From Puniceibacterium sp. IMCC21224 (lineage in GTDB: Bacteria; Pseudomonadota; Alphaproteobacteria; Rhodobacterales; Rhodobacteraceae), in assembly GCF_001038505.1 (NCBI RefSeq), contig NZ_LDPY01000001.1, forward strand, positions 3,720,001-3,784,000: 64,000 bases of DNA. The letters are read 5' to 3'. The notes under the pieces were generated by a model, which did not search any database, was not told where the DNA came from, and saw only the letters and a program-made list of their open reading frames with translations. Positions 8,701 through 16,937 of this stretch are shown here, in pieces (positions within the stretch are counted from its first letter, which is position 1; the number at the start of each line of letters is the position of its first letter). The translations under genes were made by a program, and so were the position numbers.

Positions 8701-9351
8701 TCAATCTTTCTTGTCGCCGCCAGAGTTCAGAAAATCGTCAATATCAGCCCGGCCTTTCTGCGCATCTTCCCGAGACCGCTGTGCGGCGGCGTCTGCCTCA
8801 TGGGCCGCAGCAGCCTGACGGTCCGCACGATCGGTCTCGCGCTGGCGACGGTTCTCGGCCCGGCTTTGCGTGACCCGATTGAGACGACGGACCCCCAAGA
8901 AGCCAAGAAACCCAAGAACGAGCAATACCACAGTGTTGAATACAGGAATGTGACGATAGCCCTCTTCGACCGGCCAGGCCTTGACCGCGTTGGGAAAGGC
9001 CGAGAACAGGGTCAGCCTCCATCCGTAGTGCCGCAGTGCCACAAGCTGCTTGTCAGTCGCAAGCGATTGAATTTGCGCCTGAAGATTGGCAGAATCGAAC
9101 TTACCATACAGGAAATTATCCTCGTTCCGGTAGACGCGCGGTTGCCCGCTCGGTGTCTCCATCTGAAGCTGGTAAACATCGCGGGTGCGCTGCTGCCCGG
9201 TTTCGGTTTCGCTGATGTCAACGCGCTTGATCTCGACTCCGACGGCTCGCACCACATCTACTTGCGGCAGCGCATAGTGCAGCCCCACCAGCAGGATCAG
9301 CACAGGAATCGCAATCACAAGATTCCGAAGGGTCACAAATTTCTTCATCAA
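8701..9351 (-). CDS. DUF1523-family membrane protein heading the ter operon
   Basis: A 216-residue protein with two membrane spans (about residues 9-27 and 136-155). Between them is an extracytoplasmic region with the DUF1523 blocks VYRNEDN, KFDSANLQAQ and HYGWR. The last ~60 residues are strongly charged and probably a cytoplasmic coiled coil, longer than I recall for family members. Function unknown. It ends 6 nt before the PRTase_2-TRSP start, so it is the first gene of the operon. GAGGA precedes a tandem ATG ATG start. DUF1523 is common in Rhodobacterales; its coupling to a ter module may be lineage specific. Confidence 0.85.
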   Translation of the reverse strand: MMKKFVTLRNLVIAIPVLILLVGLHYALPQVDVVRAVGVEIKRVDISETETGQQRTRDVYQLQMETPSGQPRVYRNEDNFLYGKFDSANLQAQIQSLATDKQLVALRHYGWRLTLFSAFPNAVKAWPVEEGYRHIPVFNTVVLLVLGFLGFLGVRRLNRVTQSRAENRRQRETDRADRQAAAAHEADAAAQRSREDAQKGRADIDDFLNSGGDKKD

Positions 9352-9637
9352 AAGTCCTCACAATTCATTTTGGGCCAGGATTTCCAGTCGTCGGATCAGA
9401 GTGGGCGATTTCCCCCCCCTGTGTCCGTCCACCACAACAAGATCCCGATCTGATGACGTCTACGTAATTATTGGTGTCGGTCTGGACAAGCGAACCAGCC
9501 ACGAAGTCGCCAGTTTTCCTGACGCCGGATGTCCTCGACCGGCTCGCAAGCCTCTCCAGAGCAAAGATCCGCCGAACAGACCGGCACTGTGGACCGATTT
9601 GTGCGACAGACCTTTCACCGCACAGTGCAAACCGTTG
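9352..9637. other. Intergenic leader of the ter operon, with C8 tract
   Basis: No gene is seen in these 286 bases. They lie between the DUF1523 start and the rsmB stop, so they should hold the promoter of the ter operon (minus strand). A run of eight C at 9412-9419 reads as G8 in the presumed 5' leader. A TACGTA palindrome lies near 9460. I find no convincing -35/-10 pair. Confidence 0.5.
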
Positions 9638-10899
9638 TTACGCCTTGTGCAGTACCGCCATATAAAAGCCGTCCATCCCGCCCAGATCGGGCCAGAAATC
9701 CGGGCGCAGGCGCAACCCACCCTCGGATGTACGCCACTCTGGCGCGATCCAGGGCGCGTCAACATGCAGCACCTCAAGCCCCGGATGACGCACAACCGCC
9801 TCTTCAACCTGGCATTCACCTTCGTCGGGCAGAAGCGAGCAGGTGCAAAACACCAACCGACCACCCGGCGCCAGCAGGTCCAGCGCATGGTCGATCATCT
9901 GCGCCTGCAAACCGATCAGTTCGGCAATGCCGTCACCGATTCTGGCATGCGGCAGATCGGGATGGCGGCGGATCGTGCCGGTGGCGGAACAGGGGGCGTC
10001 CAGCAGGATGGCATCATAGACCCCCTGATGATCCAGCGCATCGCCCGTGACCATTTTGGCGCTCAGCCCGGTGCGAGCAAGGTTTTCGGCCACGCGTTCA
10101 AGCCGCGCGGGCGACAAGTCCAGCGCGGTCACGTTGGCCCCGCCCGCCGCCAGTTGCATCGTCTTGCCGCCCGGAGCCGCGCACATGTCCAGAACGTCGC
10201 GCCCCGCCACGTCACCCAGCAACCGCACCGGCAGTGCAGCAGCGGCGTCCTGCACCCACCACGCACCCTCAACAAATCCCGGCAGTGCAGTCACTTGCCC
10301 GGCGCCGGTCAGCCGCACCGAACCTGTGGGCAGCAACACCCCCCCAATTCCGCCGCCAGCGCCGTCGCATCGCCCCGCACTGTCAGATCCAGCGGCGCAC
10401 CGGCAAAATGTGCCGCCTCCATCGCCATGACCGCCTCGCGGCCCCATGCCTCGATCAGCGGCGTACGCAACCAGACCGGCAGACGCGGCACCCGCAGCTT
10501 TGGCCACTCGGTCGGACCATGCGCCACGACTTTGCGCAGAACCGCGTTGACCAACCCTTTCATTCCCGCGGTGCGCCCGCCGCGTGCGACGATTCCCACC
10601 GCCTCGTTGACGACACCATGCGCCGCGCCGCCGCCGCACAGCTCGACTGTGGCCAGGCGCAGCACGTTCATCACCCGCAGGGGCGGCTCTTTCTTGAGAA
10701 AGGGTTTCAGCACCCGGTCCGCCCGCTCTAGCCCGCGCAGAACATCGGTGGTCAATCGCTGCGACGCTGCACGGTCGCCGGGAGGCATGGCTGCCCAATT
10801 CTCACCAGCCATCAACTCGGTCATCAGCCGCCCGTGGCCCAAAATCTGGTCCAGCAGATCCACAGCAGCGTGGCGGGCGGAAAGAATTTGCGGCGACAT
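9638..10899 (-). pseudogene. rsmB: rsmB, 16S rRNA (cytosine967-C5)-methyltransferase, frameshifted
   Basis: RsmB/NOP family. The N-terminal NusB-like domain reads from MSPQILSARHAAVDLLDQ (10899) and stays open to 10309 in one frame; the methyltransferase domain (LDMCAAPGGKT SAM site; DAPCSATGTIRRHPD; FCTCSLLPDEGE with the catalytic cysteines) reads in another frame to the stop at 9638. The frames meet at a C7 tract (G7 on the coding strand, 10339-10345). Eight G would give one continuous ORF through ELGG-VLLPTGSVRL. Either the strain carries a -1 mutation or the tract is undercalled in the assembly. Everything else is conserved, with no other decay, favouring a very recent change or an error. 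Divergent from the 10993 gene. Confidence 0.88.
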
Positions 10900-10992
10900 C
10901 GGCAGGCTCCGTTGCGGGTCAGGGCACAGGGGCGCACTTGCCCCCGATCAGTCGGCGCGTATATCAGGGGGATCAGAGCAAGGGAACAGCCG

Positions 10993-11196
10993 ATGCCAGA
11001 CGACACGCAAGACGACGCCCCGCGCGACCTGCCCCCCGCAGCCCTGCGCGCCCTGGCCGAAGCCGCCGAACGCCGCGCCCTGGCCGAAGCCGAGGCCCGC
11101 GCCAATCCGCGCCCCCCCGAACTGGGCGGTCGCAACGGGTTGGAACCAGTGCGCTATGGCGATTGGGAGAAAAAGGGTCTGGCGGTCGATTTCTGA
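10993..11196 (+). CDS. DUF1674 / SDHAF4-like succinate dehydrogenase assembly factor
   Basis: A 67-residue protein. The C-terminal signature ELGGRNG-LEPVRYGDWEKKG-LAVDF is the DUF1674 mark shared with mitochondrial SDHAF4, which protects flavinated SdhA and helps complex II assembly. The N-terminal half is Ala/Arg/Glu-rich and probably disordered or helical. Start at 10993, the ATG directly before the conserved part; a longer in-frame reading overlaps rsmB. The gene is divergent from rsmB, with 93 nt between starts. The role in this organism is inferred from the family. Confidence 0.85.
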   Translation: MPDDTQDDAPRDLPPAALRALAEAAERRALAEAEARANPRPPELGGRNGLEPVRYGDWEKKGLAVDF

Positions 11197-11202
11197 GCCC
11201 CC

Positions 11203-12162
11203 GTGACGATGCCACCGACCACCTCCCCCACCGGCCCACGCCATTCTGCATGGATCACCGGGTCTGGTCATTCTGGAACCGTCGGCGATGCCACGGCCTT
11301 GTTCCCGTACTGGAGCTTTACCAAAACGGTCATTGCCATCTGCGCATTGCGACTGGCCGAGGTTGGCACACTCACCCTGAATACCCGCCCCGACGACATG
11401 CCGTGGACGTTGAGCCAACTGCTGCAACACAGCGCGGGCCTGCGCGATTATGGCCAATGGAACGACTATCACCGGGCGGTCGCGAACGGGGGCACGCCGT
11501 GGCCCCGCGATGACGTGCGGGACAGGGCGCTGTCCGCAGGCCCGCTGTTTGCGCCGGGTGACGGGTGGTCCTATTCGAACGTCGGATACATCCTGGCGAT
11601 CGAGATGATCGAGGCCGCCTCGGGTAAGCCGCTATCCCAGCTGATCGCCGACCTGATCACCGTGCCGCTGGGGTTGCGCAGCGTCAGGTTGGCCAGCACC
11701 TGCGCCGACTTTGCCAACCTGCACTGGCCTGACGCAGCCCGATATGACCCCGGCTGGGTCTATCACGGCTGTTTGACCGGCACGGCACCGGATGCAGCCC
11801 GCCTGCTGGATGCGGTGATGACCGGCGCTTTGCTGGCGCCACCCTCTTTGGCAGCGATGAACGATGTGGTGCCGCTCGGGGGGGCAATCCCGGGACGGCC
11901 CTGGAAGACCTGCGGTTACGGACTGGGTTTGATGTCAGGCACTGTCGCCCACGCCGGTCGTGCCATCGGGCACTCTGGCGCTGGTCCGTTCTGCGTCAAC
12001 GCAGTGTATCATTTCCCCGACAGGGCAGACCCGATCACCGTGGCGAGTTTTGCCAGCGGCCATCAGGAAGGCGAGGCAGAACACACCTGCACCGCGCTGG
12101 CCCTAAAACTGGCCCGCGACCACAACACTGACCAACAGGCGGCGCCGCGTCCCCGTCCCTAG
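11203..12162 (+). CDS. Serine hydrolase, beta-lactamase (class C/PBP) family
   Basis: A 319-residue serine beta-lactamase-like hydrolase. The three catalytic motifs are visible: SFTK (SxxK, near residue 38), YSN (near 125) and HSG near 263. No signal peptide, so probably cytoplasmic. This family includes esterases and peptidases as well as lactamases, so no drug-resistance claim is made. The start is GTG at 11203, 6 nt after the DUF1674 stop; an ATG two codons later is equally possible. The 3' end overlaps the convergent dapB by 4 nt. Confidence 0.85.
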   Translation: MTMPPTTSPTGPRHSAWITGSGHSGTVGDATALFPYWSFTKTVIAICALRLAEVGTLTLNTRPDDMPWTLSQLLQHSAGLRDYGQWNDYHRAVANGGTPWPRDDVRDRALSAGPLFAPGDGWSYSNVGYILAIEMIEAASGKPLSQLIADLITVPLGLRSVRLASTCADFANLHWPDAARYDPGWVYHGCLTGTAPDAARLLDAVMTGALLAPPSLAAMNDVVPLGGAIPGRPWKTCGYGLGLMSGTVAHAGRAIGHSGAGPFCVNAVYHFPDRADPITVASFASGHQEGEAEHTCTALALKLARDHNTDQQAAPRPRP

Positions 12163-12977
12163 TCGCCCGACAGCCCAAGCACATCGAGCATGTCATATTC
12201 GCCCGGTTCCTGATCCTGTCCCCAAATCGCGGCGCGCAGCGCGCCACGTGCAAACAGCGACCTGTCCCCCGCAAGGTGACGCAGCACGATACGTTCCCCT
12301 GCTGTGGCGAAGATCACATCATGCTCTCCCACCACGTCACCACCGCGAATCGCGCTAAAGCCGATGTCGCCCGCCTTGCGCGCACCTGTGATGCCGTCGC
12401 GGCCCCGGTCCGAGACCGCCGCCAATTCGACGCCGCGTCCCTCGGCAGCGGCCTCACCCAGCATCAGCGCGGTGCCTGAGGGCGCGTCGACCTTGCGATT
12501 GTGGTGCGTTTCGACGATTTCGATGTCCCAATCGTCCCCCAGCGCCGCCGCCACCTTTTTCGTAAGCAGCGTCAGCAGATTCACGCCAAGGCTCATGTTC
12601 CCGGCACGTACGACGACCGCATGATGCGACGCCGCGCGGATTTTCGCCAGATCGTCGTCGGACAGACCGGTGGTGCCGATCACATGCACCGCCCGCGCCT
12701 GCGCCGCCAGTTCAGAAAAGCCGACGGTCGCAGCGGGTGTGGTAAAGTCGATCACCGCCTGCGCAGAGGCAAACGCCTCAAGCGCGTCATCCGTCACCAC
12801 GACACCCAGGGCGGCACCCCCCATACAAGTCCCTAAATCGCTGCCGACCCAAGGGTGCCCCGCCCGTTCGACCGCGCCCGACAGGCGCAGCCCGTCGTGG
12901 GCGGTTATTTCGCGCACCAGCATCTGACCCATGCGGCCCGATACCCCTGTCACCACCACGCCTGGCTGCCCACTCAT
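12159..12977 (-). CDS. dapB: 4-hydroxy-tetrahydrodipicolinate reductase
   Basis: A 272-residue DapB. The Rossmann motif [12 protein letters not shown] is at the N-terminus, GTTGLSDDD is in the nucleotide domain and the catalytic [15 protein letters not shown] is at about residues 153-167. It reduces 4-hydroxy-tetrahydrodipicolinate with NAD(P)H in the diaminopimelate/lysine pathway. Length and motifs are normal. It is divergent from rbfA, with 88 nt between starts holding both promoters, and convergent with the serine hydrolase. Together with the saccharopine genes at 41569-43766 the strain has both lysine synthesis and an apparent lysine-breakdown route. Confidence 0.96.
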   Translation of the reverse strand: MSGQPGVVVTGVSGRMGQMLVREITAHDGLRLSGAVERAGHPWVGSDLGTCMGGAALGVVVTDDALEAFASAQAVIDFTTPAATVGFSELAAQARAVHVIGTTGLSDDDLAKIRAASHHAVVVRAGNMSLGVNLLTLLTKKVAAALGDDWDIEIVETHHNRKVDAPSGTALMLGEAAAEGRGVELAAVSDRGRDGITGARKAGDIGFSAIRGGDVVGEHDVIFATAGERIVLRHLAGDRSLFARGALRAAIWGQDQEPGEYDMLDVLGLSGD

Positions 12978-13065
12978 TGCTCGTCTCCGCTAACTTTTTG
13001 CTTCGCGTGTCTTACCCGACGTGCCCCCGCTTGGCAAAGGGCCGCAGACATCCTAGATGGGGTGT

Positions 13066-13461
13066 ATGGCCAAGAACAGATTCCACGAAAGCGCCGGACC
13101 CAGCCAGCGCCAGTTGCGCGTCGGAGAGCTCATCCGCCGCACCCTTTCCGATGTGCTGAATCGGGGGGATATCCATGACTCCGACCTGAACCGGTATTCG
13201 GTGACAGTTGGCGAGGTGCGGGTGTCGCCGGATCTGAAAATCGCCACCGCGTATGTGCTGCCTTTGGGTGGCAAGGGCCAGGACGAGATTGTTGGCCTGC
13301 TTGCGCGCAACAAATCGGAACTGCGCCGCGCCGTCTCCAAGGGGCTGACGTTGAAATTTGCCCCTGATCTTCGGTTCCGGCTCGACGATACGTTTGATCG
13401 CATGGATGACACTCGCCGCCTGTTTTCACAGGACGACGTACGGCGCGATCTGGACGACTAA
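13066..13461 (+). CDS. rbfA: 30S ribosome-binding factor A
   Basis: A 131-residue RbfA with the KH-like fold. Key segments are [15 protein letters not shown], the strand [20 protein letters not shown] and [10 protein letters not shown]. RbfA matures the 5' end of 16S rRNA and supports cold adaptation. The start is put at ATG 13066 (MAKNRF), the usual family start; an ATG at 13057 adds three residues. It lies 3 nt before the phosphodiester glycosidase gene, so the two are probably cotranscribed. Not next to nusA-infB as in many bacteria; here it is next to dapB. Confidence 0.95.
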   Translation: MAKNRFHESAGPSQRQLRVGELIRRTLSDVLNRGDIHDSDLNRYSVTVGEVRVSPDLKIATAYVLPLGGKGQDEIVGLLARNKSELRRAVSKGLTLKFAPDLRFRLDDTFDRMDDTRRLFSQDDVRRDLDD

Positions 13462-13464
13462 GGC

Positions 13465-14214
13465 ATGTATCGCCTGTGTCTGCTGCTTGCCCTGCTGATG
13501 ATTCCATTTATGCCGTCCCGCCCGGCCAGCGCGCTGACATGCAACACGCTGGAACATGATGGCAGCCGTTACACCATTTGCCGCGTGGATATGGCGCAGG
13601 ACGATCTGCGGCTGTTTCTGAACGACACTTCGGGCAAACCCTTTGGCCAGTTTTCGCAGGTGGATGCCGCGCTGCGGACCCAGGGCGAACGACTGGCGTT
13701 TGCCATGAATGCCGGGATGTATCACAACGACCGCGCGCCCGTCGGCCACTATGTCGAGGGAGGAAGCGAAGTGATGCGCGTCATTCCCAACGCCGGACCC
13801 GGAAATTTTGGCCTGCTGCCCAACGGCATCCTGTGCATCCGGCCCGGCCGCGCCGACGTGATTGAAACACTGCGCTATGTCGATGAGGCGCCAGCTTGCA
13901 CTTTTGCCACGCAGTCCGGGCCGATGCTGGTCATCGACGGCAAACTGCACCCGCGGTTTCTGGTCGACAGCACATCGCGCTACATCCGCAACGGTGTCGG
14001 AACCAGCACCGACGGTCAGACCGCAATCTTTGCCATTTCAGAGCAGCCAGTGACGTTTCATCAGTTCGGGCGGCTGTTTCGTGACGTGCTGAAACTGCCA
14101 CAGGCGCTGTTTCTGGACGGCAATATATCGCGACTTTACGCGCCGGACCTCGGCCGTTCCGATATCGGGCGCTGGATGGGGCCGATTGTCGGCGTGGTCA
14201 CGCCGACCGAATAA
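13465..14214 (+). CDS. Secreted phosphodiester glycosidase (NAGPA/DUF2233) family protein
   Basis: A 249-residue exported protein with a signal peptide (about residues 1-23, cleavage after ASA). The NAGPA fold is marked by AFAMNAGMYH, the GNFGLLPNGIL strand and LFLDGNISRLY, which carry the conserved Asp and Asn residues of the catalytic pocket. Family members remove sugar residues from phosphodiesters such as uncovering-enzyme substrates or wall polymers; the bacterial substrate is unknown. It starts 3 nt after the rbfA stop and may be expressed from the rbfA promoter. Confidence 0.85.
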   Translation: MYRLCLLLALLMIPFMPSRPASALTCNTLEHDGSRYTICRVDMAQDDLRLFLNDTSGKPFGQFSQVDAALRTQGERLAFAMNAGMYHNDRAPVGHYVEGGSEVMRVIPNAGPGNFGLLPNGILCIRPGRADVIETLRYVDEAPACTFATQSGPMLVIDGKLHPRFLVDSTSRYIRNGVGTSTDGQTAIFAISEQPVTFHQFGRLFRDVLKLPQALFLDGNISRLYAPDLGRSDIGRWMGPIVGVVTPTE

Positions 14215-14340
14215 CGCCCCCTGCATGGGGTCTGGCGACGCGACAAAAGTCTCTGGTTCCTTCTCTCTCCACGTTATGGTCTTGTCCTTGTATCGAAGGC
14301 TGAACAACGGCCACATCACACGCACCACGGGAGAAGAGAA

Positions 14341-15018
14341 TTGGATCAAAAGGTCATTGGCACGGGTATCGTCGCGCTTATCGTTGGATTTGCGCTTGGA
14401 AATGTCACTGCCCCACGCGGCGCGGATATGGATGCAATCGGCAGCCTCATCGACGACCGCCTGGCCACCTCAACCGAAGCCAATACAGCGCTGAGCGCAG
14501 GCGTTGATGGGCTGGGTGATCGGCTTACCGCGATCGAAACCAAGATGGCAGAAGGCGGCACCTCGGCGCTGGATGCGATCAGCAGTCTTGGCGGCTCCAT
14601 CGAGACGGCGATTGCCAATCAAAGCGGCAGCATCGGTGATCAGCTTGCCGCGCTGTCCGAAAGCATAGCCAATGTCCCAGCAGCCCCCCCTGCCCCGAAA
14701 GCAGAAGCGGCACCCGAGAACACTCAAGAAGCTCCGGAACCAGAAAGCGCCGAATCCGCGTCCACCGCTGACGACGCCCCCGAAGCCGAAGGGTTCAGCG
14801 TCGGCCAGACCGCACTGTTTGACGACGGAAAGACGCGGGTGTTCGTTTCTGGAATCAGCGCCGACGGCGCATCGGCGCGCGTCGCGTTGAATGGTCTGAC
14901 CCTCGAATCCGTGACGGCGGGTCAATCACTGCCGGTGGGCGATGACAGCGGCTGTTCGGTCACTATCGATAGCATTTCGCAGGGTCGCGTCGCATTGGGT
15001 TATGGCTGCGATTCCTGA
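14341..15018 (+). CDS. Membrane-anchored coiled-coil protein, function unknown
   Basis: A 225-residue protein with one N-terminal membrane anchor (about residues 5-23), then a helical region of heptad-like repeats (about 30-110), a Pro/Ala/Glu-rich linker (about 112-155) and a small C-terminal beta domain with two Cys (SGCSVTID and GYGCDS) that could form a disulfide. The periplasmic side is therefore the likely location. The start is TTG at 14341, supported by GGGAG a few bases upstream. Monocistronic, followed by a strong terminator. I do not recognise a family. Confidence 0.75.
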   Translation: MDQKVIGTGIVALIVGFALGNVTAPRGADMDAIGSLIDDRLATSTEANTALSAGVDGLGDRLTAIETKMAEGGTSALDAISSLGGSIETAIANQSGSIGDQLAALSESIANVPAAPPAPKAEAAPENTQEAPEPESAESASTADDAPEAEGFSVGQTALFDDGKTRVFVSGISADGASARVALNGLTLESVTAGQSLPVGDDSGCSVTIDSISQGRVALGYGCDS

Positions 15019-15080
15019 ACCGCAGGGCCCGACCGGGAAACGTCATCCCCGGACGGGCGCTGATTTCAAATGCAATGCAA

Positions 15081-15118
15081 CAACCGCGCCGCCCCAAAGC
15101 AGGTCGGCGCGGTTGTTT
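15081..15118 (+). terminator. Intrinsic terminator after the coiled-coil protein gene
   Basis: A perfect 11-bp stem (CAACCGCGCCG at 15081-15091 with CGGCGCGGTTG at 15105-15115) is followed by TTT. It lies 62 nt after the stop of the upstream gene and abuts the 3' end of the convergent PepSY pseudogene, so it may stop transcription from both sides. Confidence 0.8.
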
Positions 15119-15803
15119 AGTTGAGGATGCGCCGCATTGCAGGAATACGCGGCAGGATCAGAACATCCAGCACCAGCATCGCCAACAGCGTCAGACCCGC
15201 CAGCGGGAACGCCAGTGACACCGCGAGGCCGACCAGCACAGCACCCTGCCACAACGGCATGTCACGGGGCATCGGCGGTGCGGCCAGACGCGCAGCACCG
15301 GACGGGCGGCGCATCCACCACATCACAGCGCCGCTGAGACTGACAAAGATCACCGACAGACAGAACAGCGTGTTCAGGACGATGTTCCACCAACCCATAT
15401 CGCCCTCGTGTAACGCGATCCCGACCGCCATGCCCTGCCCGTAAACCGAATAGTCGGCAAAGCGCACATCGGCCAAATTCCCGTATATTGATCAAGGTGA
15501 ACGGTGCGGTCGTCAGTCGGGTGAATGCTGTCATTGCGCATCGAATCGCGCGAGATCGTCCAGACGCCATCGTCGCTCTGCGGCAGGTTCAACTGAAAGC
15601 AGTTCTCGAACCCGATCTGGTGTGCGAAACCCGCTACGGTGTCCAGCGTCACCGGGACAACCCCGTCACAGCCAGCATGATAAGGAACGGAATGACATAA
15701 AGCCCGGCATAGCAATGCCAGCGCCATACCGCGAAATAGAACTTCTGACCCCGGCTGCCGATTCGGCACGCCCCAGAATCTGTGGGGGATCGATGGATAC
15801 CAT
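15117..15803 (-). pseudogene. PepSY-associated transmembrane protein, decayed
   Basis: Three reading-frame pieces together make a damaged PepSY_TM protein. Near the 5' end one frame gives QKFYFAVWRWHCYAGLYVIP, the typical first membrane span, and stops at a TGA. A second frame then gives VPVTLDTVAGFAHQIGF and VHLDQYTG (PepSY domain); a third gives DVRFADYSVYGQG and the last membrane spans, ending at 15117. Most of the first PepSY region is deleted and at least two frameshifts are present, not at homopolymers, so this is true decay. Intact homologues act in iron/copper reductase or siderophore systems. It follows the PCu(A)C gene by 13 nt, as third gene of a copper-type operon. Confidence 0.8.
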
Positions 15804-15816
15804 CTCTGTCCCCGCC

Positions 15817-16299
15817 TCAGTGACCGGCGCCGTGGGCGCTGTGATCCATGTCATCAGAGGCACCACGTGCTTCGACGTTGAACATGACATCGAGGTTGCC
15901 CGCGTGCTCAAACACCAGCGTCGCTGGGATCTTTTCGCCGACCTCAAACGGATCACCGTCCAATCCCATGAACATCACATGCAGGCCACCCGGTTCAAAG
16001 GTCACCGTCGCTCCGGCAGGAATGACGATCCCTTCAACGTGGCGCATACTGGCCACATCGTTCTGCATATCCGTCGTGTGCAGCATCACACGCGGAAACG
16101 CCGCCTCGACGGCCAGCAGCCTGTCGTCCCCGGCCCCAGTGTTGGTGATCGACAGATACCCGCCGCCCGTCATTGCGGTTTTGGGCGTCGCAAACGCCAT
16201 CGGATGTTCGATCACCAGATCGCCCACCTTGAAATCATGCGCCGATGCCGCATGCCCGATTACGATTGCAGCCGCGACTGCCAGAATACGTGTTGTCAT
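15817..16299 (-). CDS. PCu(A)C periplasmic copper chaperone
   Basis: A 160-residue exported protein with a signal peptide (about residues 1-20, ending ASA). The Cu(I) site of the family is visible: MLHTTDM, ASMRH and GLHVMFMG, that is His/Met ligands in the H-M-x-H-x-M arrangement. A His-rich tail (DHSAHGAGH) may add a metal site. It delivers copper to cytochrome oxidase CuA/CuB centres. The start at 16299 has GGAGAACA upstream. It lies between a DUF2946-like gene and the PepSY pseudogene, all on the minus strand. Confidence 0.92.
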   Translation of the reverse strand: MTTRILAVAAAIVIGHAASAHDFKVGDLVIEHPMAFATPKTAMTGGGYLSITNTGAGDDRLLAVEAAFPRVMLHTTDMQNDVASMRHVEGIVIPAGATVTFEPGGLHVMFMGLDGDPFEVGEKIPATLVFEHAGNLDVMFNVEARGASDDMDHSAHGAGH

Positions 16300-16366
16300 G
16301 AGTGTTCTCCACACCTGCCGCCCTGCGGTGCAGGGCGCTATTGATTGATCCGAAAAGTGAGGGGGT

Positions 16367-16732
16367 TCAGATTGTTGGAGGTGCGCGGGCGGCCCGCGAA
16401 AGATCAATCCGCCCGGACGGCGGACGTTCGGCTGACACCCGGCACGGGCTGGCGGCGGATCGCAGGATCGGGCGTGTGATGTCGGCCTCAACCGGGGCAA
16501 GGACCGCAGCATGCACCAGACGACAGGCATCGCAGTTCTGTGACCCGCTATGCGACGTGTCGCCGGACTCTCCGCATAGGTCATCCAAAGATCCGCCAAC
16601 CTGAACATAAGCCAACAGAGATGGATCAAGGTTGGGGGCCGAAAGGCGATGCGCAAAACCCGAGCTGGCCATCGCGACAAACGCAATGAGCACAAACAGC
16701 CTTGAGAGAACTCCGGGAATATGTCGCGTCAT
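16367..16732 (-). CDS. Exported DUF2946-like protein upstream of the copper chaperone
   Basis: A 121-residue protein with a signal peptide or membrane segment (about residues 10-26) and a CDACRL motif near residue 69 reminiscent of DUF2946 proteins, which often sit beside copper genes. The start is set at 16732 (MTRHIPGVLSRLF) where the hydrophobic segment begins; a reading from 16804 would add 24 residues. First gene of the operon with PCu(A)C, 67 nt upstream of it. The family call is tentative. Confidence 0.6.
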   Translation of the reverse strand: MTRHIPGVLSRLFVLIAFVAMASSGFAHRLSAPNLDPSLLAYVQVGGSLDDLCGESGDTSHSGSQNCDACRLVHAAVLAPVEADITRPILRSAASPCRVSAERPPSGRIDLSRAARAPPTI

Positions 16733-16937
16733 TGGGTTTTTATAGGCCGCGATGCGGCGTCCCGCCAGAGTTTCATAGTGCGGCATTCCGCCCGCCCGAA
16801 ACATCCCATTCGGGCATCACATGTTGACCGCGCCTGCGCCAACCCAGCCGGTTACTCGGCCCGACACAGCCCTCGAACCCTTGCGCAGGGGCGGCAGTCG
16901 CCATAGGTCTGCGTCACAGAATTTTGCCGGAGCGCCC

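Noticed and set aside
9401..11206. A 601-codon open frame on the plus strand
   Set aside because: It runs antisense to rsmB, has the biased composition of a shadow frame in high-GC DNA, and resembles no family.
11203..12162. Antibiotic-resistance beta-lactamase
   Set aside because: The SxxK/YSN/HSG motifs are shared with many esterases and peptidases, there is no signal peptide, and nothing points to drug substrates.
15817..16695. Long reading of the copper chaperone to 16695
   Set aside because: The extra 132 residues overlap the DUF2946-like gene in another frame, while ATG 16299 has GGAG and starts a signal peptide.
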